A stretch of DNA of 64,000 nt, taken from DATFVA01 sp963811905 (GTDB lineage: Bacteria; Bacteroidota; Ignavibacteria; Ignavibacteriales; Ignavibacteriaceae). Positions 51,490 to 59,659 of this stretch are shown one piece after another. Made by a program: the position numbers and the translations under genes. The notes under the pieces were generated by a model. That model saw only the letters and a list, made by a program, of their open reading frames with translations. It was not told the origin of the DNA and did not search any database. How positions within the stretch are numbered: the stretch's first letter is position 1; each line of letters starts with the position of its first letter. The stretch spans positions 62,001 to 126,000 of the forward strand of contig CAWETK010000008.1 in assembly GCA_963811905.1 (NCBI GenBank), in the 5' to 3' direction.

Positions 51490-52938
51490 CTACCCCACAC
51501 TACCTTCCAAACTTATACTCAGCAGCTTCGTTGCCTCCACCGCAAATTCCATAGGCAGTTCTTTAAACACTTCTTTACAATAACCATTAACTATCAACCC
51601 TATTGCATCCTCTGTGGAAATTCCTCTCTGGTTCAGGTAGAATATCTGGTCCTCTCCTATCTTGGAGGTGGTAGCCTCGTGTTCAATCTGTGCAGAAGGA
51701 TTATTTATTTCGAGATAGGGGAAGGTATGTGCGCCGCACTTATCCCCGATTAACAGCGAGTCGCACTGCGAAAAGTTGCGGGCATTTTCAGCCTTCCTGG
51801 TTATTTTAACAAGTCCTCTGTAGCTGTTATTGCTCCTTCCGGCCGATATTCCTTTAGAGATTATTGTGCTCCTGGTATTTTTCCCAAGGTGAATCATCTT
51901 TGTTCCTGTATCTGCCTGCTGGTAATTATTTGTCACTGCAACAGAATAAAATTCTCCGGTAGAATTATCTCCCTGAAGGATGCATCCCGGATATTTCCAG
52001 GTAATTGCCGAGCCTGTTTCAACCTGTGTCCAGGAAATCTTTGAATTCACTCCGCGGCAGGCGCCTCTTTTAGTAACAAAATTATAGATACCGCCTTTTC
52101 CGTTTTTGTCGCCTGCATACCAGTTCTGAACAGTCGAATATTTTATCTGCGCGTTATCAAGAGCCACTAATTCCACTACTGCTGCATGAAGCTGATTCTC
52201 ATCTCTCATTGGTGCAGTGCATCCTTCGAGGTAGCTTACATATGATCCTTCATCTGCCACAATTAATGTTCTTTCAAATTGTCCGGTCTTTGCAGCATTC
52301 ATTCTGAAATAAGTAGAAAGCTCCATAGGGCAGCGGACGCCTTTCGGAACGTATACAAAGGTTCCGTCGCTGAATACTGCCGAATTGAGAGTTGCGTAAA
52401 AATTATCCGTATATGGAACAACGCTTCCCATATATTTCTTCACAAGCTCGGAATGAGTCTGTATTGCCTCGGAAATTGAACAGAAAACAATACCGAGTTC
52501 TGCCAGTGTATCTTTAAATGTAGTAGCCACAGAAACGCTGTCAAATACAGCATCAACTGCAACATTACTTAATCTCTTCTGCTCTTCGAGTGAAATGCCT
52601 AGTTTTTCAAAGGTTTTAAGCAATTCAGGATCAACTTCCTCAAGACTGTTTAACTGCGGTTTCTTTTTTGGGGCGGAATAATAAGTTATATCCTGGTAAT
52701 CTACAGGATTATATTTCAGATTAGCCCAGTGCGGTTCTTTCATCGGAAGCCATTGTTTGTAAGCCTTAAGTCTCCATTCAAGCATCCATTCCGGTTCTTT
52801 TTTAATCGCTGAAAGCTGTTTGATAATATCTTCATTCAGACCCACAGGAAGGCTTTCAGCCTCAATATCAGTTACAAAACCGTACTTATACTCTTTATTA
52901 GCTAATTCTTCTATCGTTCCGACTTCAGTATTGCTCAT
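51490..52938 (-). CDS. sufB: SufB, Fe-S scaffold protein
   Basis: A 482-residue scaffold of the SufBC2D complex on which the nascent cluster is built. Conserved blocks include YKYGFVTDIEAESLPVGL near the N-terminus, VVPYTDNFYATLNSAVFSDGTFVYVPKGVRCP, LEGCTAPMRDENQLHAAVVEL with a candidate sulfur-transfer Cys, and QCDSLLIGDKCGAHTFPYLE with the cluster-ligand Cys near the C-terminal third. It is the first gene of the suf operon, with a strong AAGGAG site before the ATG, a leader hairpin and a good promoter candidate. Confidence 0.97.
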   Translation of the reverse strand: MSNTEVGTIEELANKEYKYGFVTDIEAESLPVGLNEDIIKQLSAIKKEPEWMLEWRLKAYKQWLPMKEPHWANLKYNPVDYQDITYYSAPKKKPQLNSLEEVDPELLKTFEKLGISLEEQKRLSNVAVDAVFDSVSVATTFKDTLAELGIVFCSISEAIQTHSELVKKYMGSVVPYTDNFYATLNSAVFSDGTFVYVPKGVRCPMELSTYFRMNAAKTGQFERTLIVADEGSYVSYLEGCTAPMRDENQLHAAVVELVALDNAQIKYSTVQNWYAGDKNGKGGIYNFVTKRGACRGVNSKISWTQVETGSAITWKYPGCILQGDNSTGEFYSVAVTNNYQQADTGTKMIHLGKNTRSTIISKGISAGRSNNSYRGLVKITRKAENARNFSQCDSLLIGDKCGAHTFPYLEINNPSAQIEHEATTSKIGEDQIFYLNQRGISTEDAIGLIVNGYCKEVFKELPMEFAVEATKLLSISLEGSVG

Positions 52939-52960
52939 TTAATCTCCTTGGTTAAAAATC

Positions 52961-52983
52961 CTGAAGATTTGACTATCCTTCAG
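52961..52983. promoter_or_regulatory. Inverted repeat in the sufB leader
   Basis: CTGAAG (52961-52966) and CTTCAG (52978-52983) are separated by 11 bp. They lie between the candidate promoter and the sufB ribosome site, so they could be an operator for the Rrf2 regulator or an mRNA hairpin. Confidence 0.4.
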
Positions 52984-53005
52984 AAATTCCATTTTATTTA
53001 CAATT

Positions 53006-53036
53006 CAAAACTAATCAATCTATACTATTTTGTCAA
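53006..53036 (-). promoter_or_regulatory. Candidate suf promoter, TTGACA-N17-TAGTTTTG
   Basis: On the minus strand TTGACA (53036-53031) is followed after 17 nt by TAGTTTTG (53013-53006), which fits the Bacteroidota -7 consensus TAnnTTTG with a -33 TTG. The predicted leader is about 60 nt and includes the CTGAAG/CTTCAG repeat. Confidence 0.5.
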
Positions 53037-53181
53037 GATTTAAGTTTCTTGCCAAAGCCTGTATTTTTTCATAATTTAGGTATTATTGTTATGATATATC
53101 ACAGCGAATAGAAATTGCCCTCATTTCAATATTTGTCCTTTGAGATTCTATGCTGTCATTTTTCCCCGTTCATCTGATAAC

Positions 53182-53247
53182 CATTGTTCGTCCATCTTTC
53201 GTCCATCATTCGTCCATCATTCGGCCTTCTTTCGGCCATTACTCGGC
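53182..53247. repeat. 11-bp tandem array, six units
   Basis: Units CATTGTTCGTC, CATCTTTCGTC, CATCATTCGTC, CATCATTCGGC, CTTCTTTCGGC and CATTACTCGGC follow each other without a phase break. They change gradually from TCGTC to TCGGC along the array, as expected for local duplication of single units. Confidence 0.9.
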
Positions 53248-53475
53248 CTCCAACTACGGTACATCTACTTTCCTCCAACCTTCCCGGAATAACTGCGATA
53301 TGATACTTTCGGCATTTCTTTCCTGCGGTATTATTTATCCTGCTCAAGTGCTCAGCTAATAACCAGCTAAACTTGAGTTACTGTCTCCCCATTCTTTTTT
53401 ATATGCGGAAATCAATTTTTCCCAAATCCGGTCCGCTGTTTCCCTCCGGAACATTTCAATACACACCTTCCTAAA

Positions 53476-53506
53476 TTGTTTTTATGCAATTATTAAATTA
53501 ACTTTG
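53476..53506 (+). promoter_or_regulatory. Candidate promoter of the polysaccharide locus
   Basis: TTG (53476-53478) is followed after 20 nt by TAACTTTG (53499-53506), a match to the Bacteroidota TAnnTTTG element. The predicted start site is about 20-25 nt before the TTG start codon of the first gene. A second TAnnTTTG (TAATTTTG, 53530-53537) overlaps that start codon. Confidence 0.45.
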
Positions 53507-53534
53507 GCTTAATTTTTACAATAATCTGATAATT

Positions 53535-54638
53535 TTGGAAGAACAGAAACCAAATCAAAATATTCCGGCTGAAAGCCAGAACACTGATAAAAACAGCGGA
53601 AATGACGAATCCGGCGGCAAAAAGAATACAAGATACAACCGGTATTACCGCGGCAGAAGAAAAAGTTATAACAAGTATAATCAGCAGAGGGGCGAATCGA
53701 GGCAGAGTGGGTTCAAGAAACTTACTATTATTGTTCCTCTTTTCAATGAGGAAGAATCTCTCAATCCTCTCACAAATGAAATAAGAAAAGCGCTGAAAAT
53801 TGTTAATATCGGCTATGAGGTCATTTTTGTTGATGATGGAAGCACTGACAAATCATTAAATATCATAAAAGAAGTCTGCCGGACTGATAAAAGATTCAAA
53901 TTTATCAGCTTCAGGAAGAACTACGGTAAATCTGCTGCTCTTCAAATGGGTTTCAATAATGCTACTGGTGATGTTGTGGTTACTATGGATGCCGATCTTC
54001 AGGATGACCCCAATGAAATTTATAATCTCATTAAAAAGCTTGAAGAGGGCAGCGACCTGGTATCCGGATGGAAAAAAGTGAGGCACGACCCTTTTATAAA
54101 AAAAACTTCTTCAAAATTCTTCAACTTTATAACCCGGATTATCAGCGGAATAAAAATACACGATTTTAACTGCGGACTAAAAGCATATAGAAAAGAAGTC
54201 ACGGATAACATCAAAGTTTACGGCGAACTGCACAGGTACGTTCCTGTATTAGCCGACTGGCAGGGATTCAAGATTACAGAAATCCCCGTAAAACATCACC
54301 CCCGCAGATACGGCAAAACAAAGTTCGGTATCTCACGATTTTTTAAGGGATTTATAGACCTGATTACCGTGATATTTGCGACGCGTTATATAAAACGCCC
54401 TATGCATTTCTTTGGTTTTCTCGGCGCTCTTTCTTTTCTTATCGGTCTTGTTGTTAATGGTTACCTGACGGTTCTTTGGATTATCGGGGAACCCCTGAGT
54501 AATCGTCCGATGCTGTTTTTGGGTATGTTATTGATAATAGTAGGCGTTCAGTTTTTCTCCGTGGGACTACTTGGCGAAATGCTGGTCAATAATTTCATGA
54601 ATGAACGGGAATATATTATAAAAGATAAAGAGCTTTAA
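53535..54638 (+). CDS. GtrB/DPM1-like membrane glycosyltransferase (family 2)
   Basis: A 367-residue enzyme that probably transfers a sugar from a nucleotide donor to polyprenyl phosphate. After an unusual N-terminal 60 residues (acidic, then very basic and Tyr/Arg-rich, RYNRYYRGRRKSYNKYNQQ) comes the GT2 domain with TIIVPLFNEEESLNPL, VIFVDDGSTDKS and the metal-binding VTMDADLQDDP. The HHPRRYGKTKFG motif is typical of GtrB/ArnC relatives, and two C-terminal membrane helices follow (about 290-350). The only in-frame start before the domain is TTG, without a clear ribosome site, so the true N-terminus is uncertain. It opens the polysaccharide gene set. Confidence 0.88.
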   Translation: MEEQKPNQNIPAESQNTDKNSGNDESGGKKNTRYNRYYRGRRKSYNKYNQQRGESRQSGFKKLTIIVPLFNEEESLNPLTNEIRKALKIVNIGYEVIFVDDGSTDKSLNIIKEVCRTDKRFKFISFRKNYGKSAALQMGFNNATGDVVVTMDADLQDDPNEIYNLIKKLEEGSDLVSGWKKVRHDPFIKKTSSKFFNFITRIISGIKIHDFNCGLKAYRKEVTDNIKVYGELHRYVPVLADWQGFKITEIPVKHHPRRYGKTKFGISRFFKGFIDLITVIFATRYIKRPMHFFGFLGALSFLIGLVVNGYLTVLWIIGEPLSNRPMLFLGMLLIIVGVQFFSVGLLGEMLVNNFMNEREYIIKDKEL

Positions 54639-54701
54639 GTGTGGATTTATTTATAAGTTATTTGAATCATTCTTTGTTTTCTCTCCGTATAATTTAGCCT
54701 C

Positions 54702-55511
54702 ATGTATTACGACCCGGTAAAAGATATTTTTGCTTCGGTAATAAGGAAGCATCCTAAACTCAGAATACTTTTCTATAAAGTTCTGGATATAATGTTTCTG
54801 CGTTCCTGGTATGTACGGCGAGAACTCCGCAATCTCAGGAATATTTTTAATGAACGGGAAATAGAAATTTATGATGCGGGAACGGGTTACGGACAGTATT
54901 CTTACTTTATGTCGCAGAACCTTAAGCCGGCTGAAATTTATGCTGTTGATGTAAAAGAAGAATGGATAAAAGACTGCAGGGAATTTTTTCAATCAGAAAA
55001 AATAAATAATGTCTCTTTTGGAATCGAGGACCTTACAGCCATCAATCACGAAAACAGGTTTGATCTTATAGTTTGTGTAGATGTTATGGAGCATATTGAG
55101 GAGGATGTTAAAGTTTTTCAGAACTTTTATAGAGCACTGAAACGGGGAGGGTATCTTATTATAAATACCCCTTCAATCTTCGGCGGAAGCGATGTGCATG
55201 ATGATTCGGATGAAAGCTTTGTAGGAGAACATGCCAGGGACGGGTATTCAAGTGAAGACCTTGAAGGGAAACTTCAACCGATAGGATACTCCGTTTACCG
55301 TTCCCGGTATACATATGGATTCTGGGGGGATAAAGCCTGGCGTCTTGGAATTAAATACCCGATTATGCTTGTGAATATTTCAAAATTCTTTCTGATATTG
55401 CTTCCGTTTTATTTTCTTATCACTTTCCTGTTTACTTTTATTATGATGTTCCTGGATTACTCTTCAAACAATAAGGTTGGTTCAGGCATAACTTTCATAG
55501 CAAAGAAATAA
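54702..55511 (+). CDS. Class I SAM methyltransferase with C-terminal membrane anchor
   Basis: A 269-residue methyltransferase. Motif I is IYDAGTGYGQYSYFM (about 56-70), the acidic residue of motif II is in YAVDVKEEWI, and motif IV-like DLIVCVDVMEHIEEDV (about 118-133) matches the ubiquinone/menaquinone-biosynthesis-type Methyltransf_11 family. Unusually, the last 60 residues form one or two membrane helices (FFLILLPFYFLITFLFTFIMMFL), so it works at the membrane, presumably on lipid-linked saccharides. It lies 63 nt after the GT2 gene and 31 nt before the YfhO gene. Confidence 0.82.
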   Translation: MYYDPVKDIFASVIRKHPKLRILFYKVLDIMFLRSWYVRRELRNLRNIFNEREIEIYDAGTGYGQYSYFMSQNLKPAEIYAVDVKEEWIKDCREFFQSEKINNVSFGIEDLTAINHENRFDLIVCVDVMEHIEEDVKVFQNFYRALKRGGYLIINTPSIFGGSDVHDDSDESFVGEHARDGYSSEDLEGKLQPIGYSVYRSRYTYGFWGDKAWRLGIKYPIMLVNISKFFLILLPFYFLITFLFTFIMMFLDYSSNNKVGSGITFIAKK

Positions 55512-55542
55512 AGAGAAAAAATTATAATTAACCGGAATTCTA

Positions 55543-58092
55543 ATGACTAAATCAAAAAAAACTATTCAGTCAAAGAAAAATAAATCCGAAGGCTTCTTCT
55601 CGAAATTCAGCATTGAAGAATTCCTTCCGCACAAATTTCACGCTTTGGCGGCAATACTGGTTATAATAATTTTGTTTCTTGCTTTCCTGAGCCCACTCTT
55701 TTTCGGGGATAAGACTTTTCAATCCAACGACATTATTGCAAGTCAAAGCATTCATAAATATATAGACCAACATGAGGATGGTTTTACTCTGTGGGATCCT
55801 TATATCTTTTGCGGAATGCCTGCATATGCGGTAGGAACATCTGTCAAATGGTTCAACCTTATGCATGTAGGTATAATTACTGTAAGAGATGTTTTTTCTG
55901 CACCCTTTTCTAATGATTACGTTAAATGGATATTTTATCTGATAATGATGGGGATCTCTTCCTACCTGTTAATGAAATACCTGACGAAAAATTTTATGGT
56001 CAGTCTTTTTACGGCGGTAAGTACCTCTTTTAGTACAGGGTTAATTGTTTTTTTGTTTATTGGTCATGTTACAAAACTTACTTCACTGGCTTTTTACCCT
56101 CTATTATTTCTGTTTCTGTTACGGGCAAAGGAAAAAGTTCGCATTATCGATTTTTTAATGCTGATCATTATAATACAGCTGTTCCTCCAGGGATTTCACG
56201 TTCAGATCATCTATTATACGGTTCTTTCAATAGGTATATATTTTCTATATTATTTTATAAGAGCCATGGTTAAGAAGGATGGTGTTTTAAGAAACGGCAT
56301 ACTTAAATCAGCGGGAATGTTTGCGGGTGCGCTTTTAATTGCACTTCTTATTCAGTCAGATAATTTCACCCAGATATATGAGTACTCGCAGTATTCTACG
56401 AGGGGCACCGAAAGTATAGTTGATAAAATGAGCGGGAAGGGACAGGAGAATACTTCGGGGTATTATGATTATCATACAAACTGGTCGTTTTCCCCCGGTG
56501 AAGTATTAACTTTTATCGTTCCTTCGTACTTCGGCTTTGGAAATTCAACTTATCAGGGACCACTGACAAATAATAAGCCCGTGGAAGTAAATACATATTT
56601 CGGACAAATGCCTTTTGTGGATGTTGCAATGTATATGGGTGTGCTTGTTTTCTTCCTGGCTCTATTTGGAATGTTCACCCGCTGGAAAGAGCCTTTTGTG
56701 CAGTTCCTTACTATACTTTCAGTATTCGCCCTTCTCGTTTCTTTCGGAAATACTTTCCCGGTTATATTTGATCTCTTGTTTAAATATCTTCCGTTTTTTA
56801 ATAAATTCCGTGTACCGTCGATGATACTTGTCCTTATTCAGATGAGTTTTCCTGTGCTGGCAGGTCTTGGAATAATGAAAATAATTTCCCTCAAATCGGA
56901 AAAAAATATTAAGCTGGAAAATCTTGTAAAGAATGCTGCTTTTGCATTTACCGGGATATTTGTACTGGGCATCCTCCTTAATGGAGTTATAACAGGCTGG
57001 TTTGCTTTACGCGTTAATGATTATGCCGCTGCGCTTACAACCTCCCGTCCGCAGATGGCACAGCAGTTTCAGGCACTGGCTGATTATACCTCGCAGATGT
57101 TCTTGAGTGACTTCCTCTTCGCTTTCGCTTTCTTGGCTCTCACATTCTGGGCAGCAAATTTTTACATAAAGGAAAAATTGAGCAGGGATACTATGGTGCT
57201 GGTTATAATAATTTTCACCCTAATTGATCTGTGGAGGGTTGATGCCAGAGGAGTAAAATATGTGCCGGTCCCTAATATAGAAAATGATTTCCGGAAGCCC
57301 GATTATGTCAAGGTGATAGAAGAACAAAATGACAAGGAACCTTTCAGAATACTGAATCTGAAACAAGACGGCACGCTTGGCTCATTTAACCAGAACTCGA
57401 ATTTTAATGCTTATTTTCTGTTGGAAGATTTCTATGGCTATTCCGGTATTAAACCGCGTGCATACCAGGATATAATTGATGTGGTGGGTCCGGTAAATGC
57501 AACACTTTGGCGTATGCTAAATGTTAAATACATCATTACAGAGAAACAGATACAGTTTCCTGGATTAGCTCCCATTTATACTGGAGATAAGAGCGTGGTT
57601 TATATCAACCAGTATGTACTTCCCAGGTTATATTTGGTTGATTCCATAGAATATAAGCCTGAAGTGGAAATACTGCAGCAGATAAAAATTTCATCATTCG
57701 ATCCGCGGCATAAGGCTTTTGTTTCTGAGGATGGTTTAAATGTTTTACCTCCCGATTCCTCTGCAAGTGTAAAGCTTACAGAGTATAAAGATGAGCTTGT
57801 TGCAGCTGATGTAAAAGCTTCAGGAAATAACTTTCTGTTCTTTGGTGATAGTTATGTCCCAACAGGATGGAAGGCATATGTGGATAATAATGAAACAGAG
57901 TTATACCGGACTAACCATGGCTATATGGGCATTATTGTCCCTGCCGGATCTCATAAAGTGGAATTTCGTTATGCTCCGGAAAGCTTTTTTATATCGAAAT
58001 ACCTCTCTCTGATTCTGAGCTCGCTCGTCGTGCTTGGATTAATCATAGTGCTTGTCTCCCGCAGAAAAAGATCTCCGGAAAAGGTTGATTAA
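55543..58092 (+). CDS. YfhO-family multi-pass membrane protein
   Basis: An 849-residue GT-C-like membrane protein of the YfhO family. About 13 membrane helices span residues 28-560, with an extracytoplasmic loop carrying DPYIFCGMPAYAVGTS and QSNDI, as expected near the catalytic first loop of GT-C enzymes. A C-terminal extracytoplasmic beta domain (about 590-820) follows, with a final helix and basic tail. In Bacilli YfhO glycosylates lipoteichoic acid using polyprenyl-phosphate sugar. In Bacteroidota the family is common but the acceptor is unknown. The adjacent GtrB-like gene could supply the lipid-linked sugar. Confidence 0.88.
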   Translation: MTKSKKTIQSKKNKSEGFFSKFSIEEFLPHKFHALAAILVIIILFLAFLSPLFFGDKTFQSNDIIASQSIHKYIDQHEDGFTLWDPYIFCGMPAYAVGTSVKWFNLMHVGIITVRDVFSAPFSNDYVKWIFYLIMMGISSYLLMKYLTKNFMVSLFTAVSTSFSTGLIVFLFIGHVTKLTSLAFYPLLFLFLLRAKEKVRIIDFLMLIIIIQLFLQGFHVQIIYYTVLSIGIYFLYYFIRAMVKKDGVLRNGILKSAGMFAGALLIALLIQSDNFTQIYEYSQYSTRGTESIVDKMSGKGQENTSGYYDYHTNWSFSPGEVLTFIVPSYFGFGNSTYQGPLTNNKPVEVNTYFGQMPFVDVAMYMGVLVFFLALFGMFTRWKEPFVQFLTILSVFALLVSFGNTFPVIFDLLFKYLPFFNKFRVPSMILVLIQMSFPVLAGLGIMKIISLKSEKNIKLENLVKNAAFAFTGIFVLGILLNGVITGWFALRVNDYAAALTTSRPQMAQQFQALADYTSQMFLSDFLFAFAFLALTFWAANFYIKEKLSRDTMVLVIIIFTLIDLWRVDARGVKYVPVPNIENDFRKPDYVKVIEEQNDKEPFRILNLKQDGTLGSFNQNSNFNAYFLLEDFYGYSGIKPRAYQDIIDVVGPVNATLWRMLNVKYIITEKQIQFPGLAPIYTGDKSVVYINQYVLPRLYLVDSIEYKPEVEILQQIKISSFDPRHKAFVSEDGLNVLPPDSSASVKLTEYKDELVAADVKASGNNFLFFGDSYVPTGWKAYVDNNETELYRTNHGYMGIIVPAGSHKVEFRYAPESFFISKYLSLILSSLVVLGLIIVLVSRRKRSPEKVD

Positions 58093-58105
58093 TAAGACTT
58101 CATTA

Positions 58106-59614
58106 ATGCTTGAAAAATTAAAATACCTTATAAAACATTCCTTTATTTACAGCATTAGTAATATTGTTTCTAAGGCTTCCGGTATAATCCTTTTACCTAT
58201 ATATACTAATTATTTTTCTGTGAGTGATTATGGAAAATTAGGACTCATACTGATAATAATAGTGCTGTTTTCTCAATCGCTTATACTCGGACAAAACCTG
58301 GCAATAATCCGTTATAATAATTCAATAGAATTTAATTCAAAAATTAAATCAATTCTGTTTTCTTTAATAGTTCTCGTTATTGCGATAATTGGCGTTTTTA
58401 TTCTTGTAAGTAACTTATTCCTTGTGCGAGTTTCGGGTTGGTTCGGTGAAATAAGCCTTTATAAAGACTACCTGAATATTGCTATTTATATTATTGCATT
58501 TACTACTTTTAATAACTTACTGCTCGGAAAGATTAGAGCTGATGATGATTCGCTGAGTTATACCCTGTCCGGAATATTAAAGGTATTTGTGATGGTAGGA
58601 TTAAGTGTTTATTTAATAGTTGATAAAGGTTTTGGCATCGGCGGCGTCCTTTATGCTCAATTAGCCGGAGAGATTATCCAAACTCTGGTAATATTGCCTA
58701 AAATACTACTACAGATAAAGATAAAACTTGAATATAGAATATTAATTGATGCAGTTAAGTTTGGGTTTCCATTAATCTTTAGCGCAATGGCAATTAATTT
58801 ATTAAATGGTAGCGACAGGTTTATTATAAAATTTTATTCCGGGGATAAAGAACTCGGGTTGTATGAATTGGGTTATAGGGTTGCGGGAGTAATTAATATG
58901 TTTATAATCATGCCTTTTGGTTTGACTATTATGCCTTTGGCTTATAGACTTTTCAGGCAGGAAGGCGATAAAGAATATTATAAAAAATTAAAAACATACG
59001 TGGCTTTTTTTTTAGTCTGGGGAGGTCTTGCTTTATCGATCTATGGTAAAGAATTAGTTGAGTTGTTTGCTCAACAAGAATCTTATTATCCTGCTTCAGC
59101 GGTAGTTCCTCTTATTGTCCTTGCATACATTATTTACGGTATAAGCTTGATTTCGTCCTTCGGGATGTATCTCACCGGCAATAATAAATATGCCGCATAT
59201 ATTACGCTCCTTTCTGCAGGTTTGAATATTTGCCTGAATCTCTGGCTTGTACCAATATATGGGATGTTTGGTGCTGCCGTAAATACGGTTATTGCTTTTG
59301 CGGTACTTGATCTGCTTTCAATTGCTGCCTCAAACAAATATTATAAAATTGATTATGAATATTGGAAATTAGCCAGATTATTTATGATAGGAATTTTGAT
59401 CTTCTGGGTTTCTGCTTTTACCAATGATCTGCATCTTATTATAAGATTATTCTTAAAGCTTTTGATTATTTCTTCATTTCCGTTTATCATAATCCTTACC
59501 GGGTATTTTGGTAAAAAGGAACTGGCATCGATCTCTGGGGCAATCAGAAAATGGAAAAATCCTTTAAGATGGAAATCCAACTTTGATAAAGAAATATCAA
59601 AAGGTAATCAATAA
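58106..59614 (+). CDS. Wzx-like polysaccharide flippase (MOP superfamily)
   Basis: A 502-residue protein with 12-14 membrane helices of the oligosaccharide-flippase/O-antigen transporter group. The N-terminal part SFIYSISNIVSKASGIILLPIYTNYFSVSDYGKLG is typical of Wzx/RfbX. It probably moves lipid-linked oligosaccharide across the inner membrane. I chose the ATG (MLEKLKYL) 13 nt after the YfhO stop. An upstream in-frame TTG would overlap the YfhO gene and add hydrophilic residues not seen in the family. Conserved Pro and Arg residues follow in helices 7-8 (FGLTIMPLAYRLFR). Confidence 0.9.
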   Translation: MLEKLKYLIKHSFIYSISNIVSKASGIILLPIYTNYFSVSDYGKLGLILIIIVLFSQSLILGQNLAIIRYNNSIEFNSKIKSILFSLIVLVIAIIGVFILVSNLFLVRVSGWFGEISLYKDYLNIAIYIIAFTTFNNLLLGKIRADDDSLSYTLSGILKVFVMVGLSVYLIVDKGFGIGGVLYAQLAGEIIQTLVILPKILLQIKIKLEYRILIDAVKFGFPLIFSAMAINLLNGSDRFIIKFYSGDKELGLYELGYRVAGVINMFIIMPFGLTIMPLAYRLFRQEGDKEYYKKLKTYVAFFLVWGGLALSIYGKELVELFAQQESYYPASAVVPLIVLAYIIYGISLISSFGMYLTGNNKYAAYITLLSAGLNICLNLWLVPIYGMFGAAVNTVIAFAVLDLLSIAASNKYYKIDYEYWKLARLFMIGILIFWVSAFTNDLHLIIRLFLKLLIISSFPFIIILTGYFGKKELASISGAIRKWKNPLRWKSNFDKEISKGNQ

Positions 59615-59659
59615 AAAATCATCTGGAAAAATAAATTAAAGCAAAATAGTGGAAAAAAT

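Larger units (their letters stand above)
52939..53534. other. Divergent gap between the suf operon and the polysaccharide locus
   Basis: It holds promoter candidates for both sides, a leader inverted repeat and an 11-bp array, each listed separately. No additional gene is supported. Confidence 0.55.

Noticed and set aside
53156..53347. Arg/Met-rich small open frame in the suf/polysaccharide gap
   Set aside because: It is generated by the 11-bp tandem array read in one frame and has no ribosome site.
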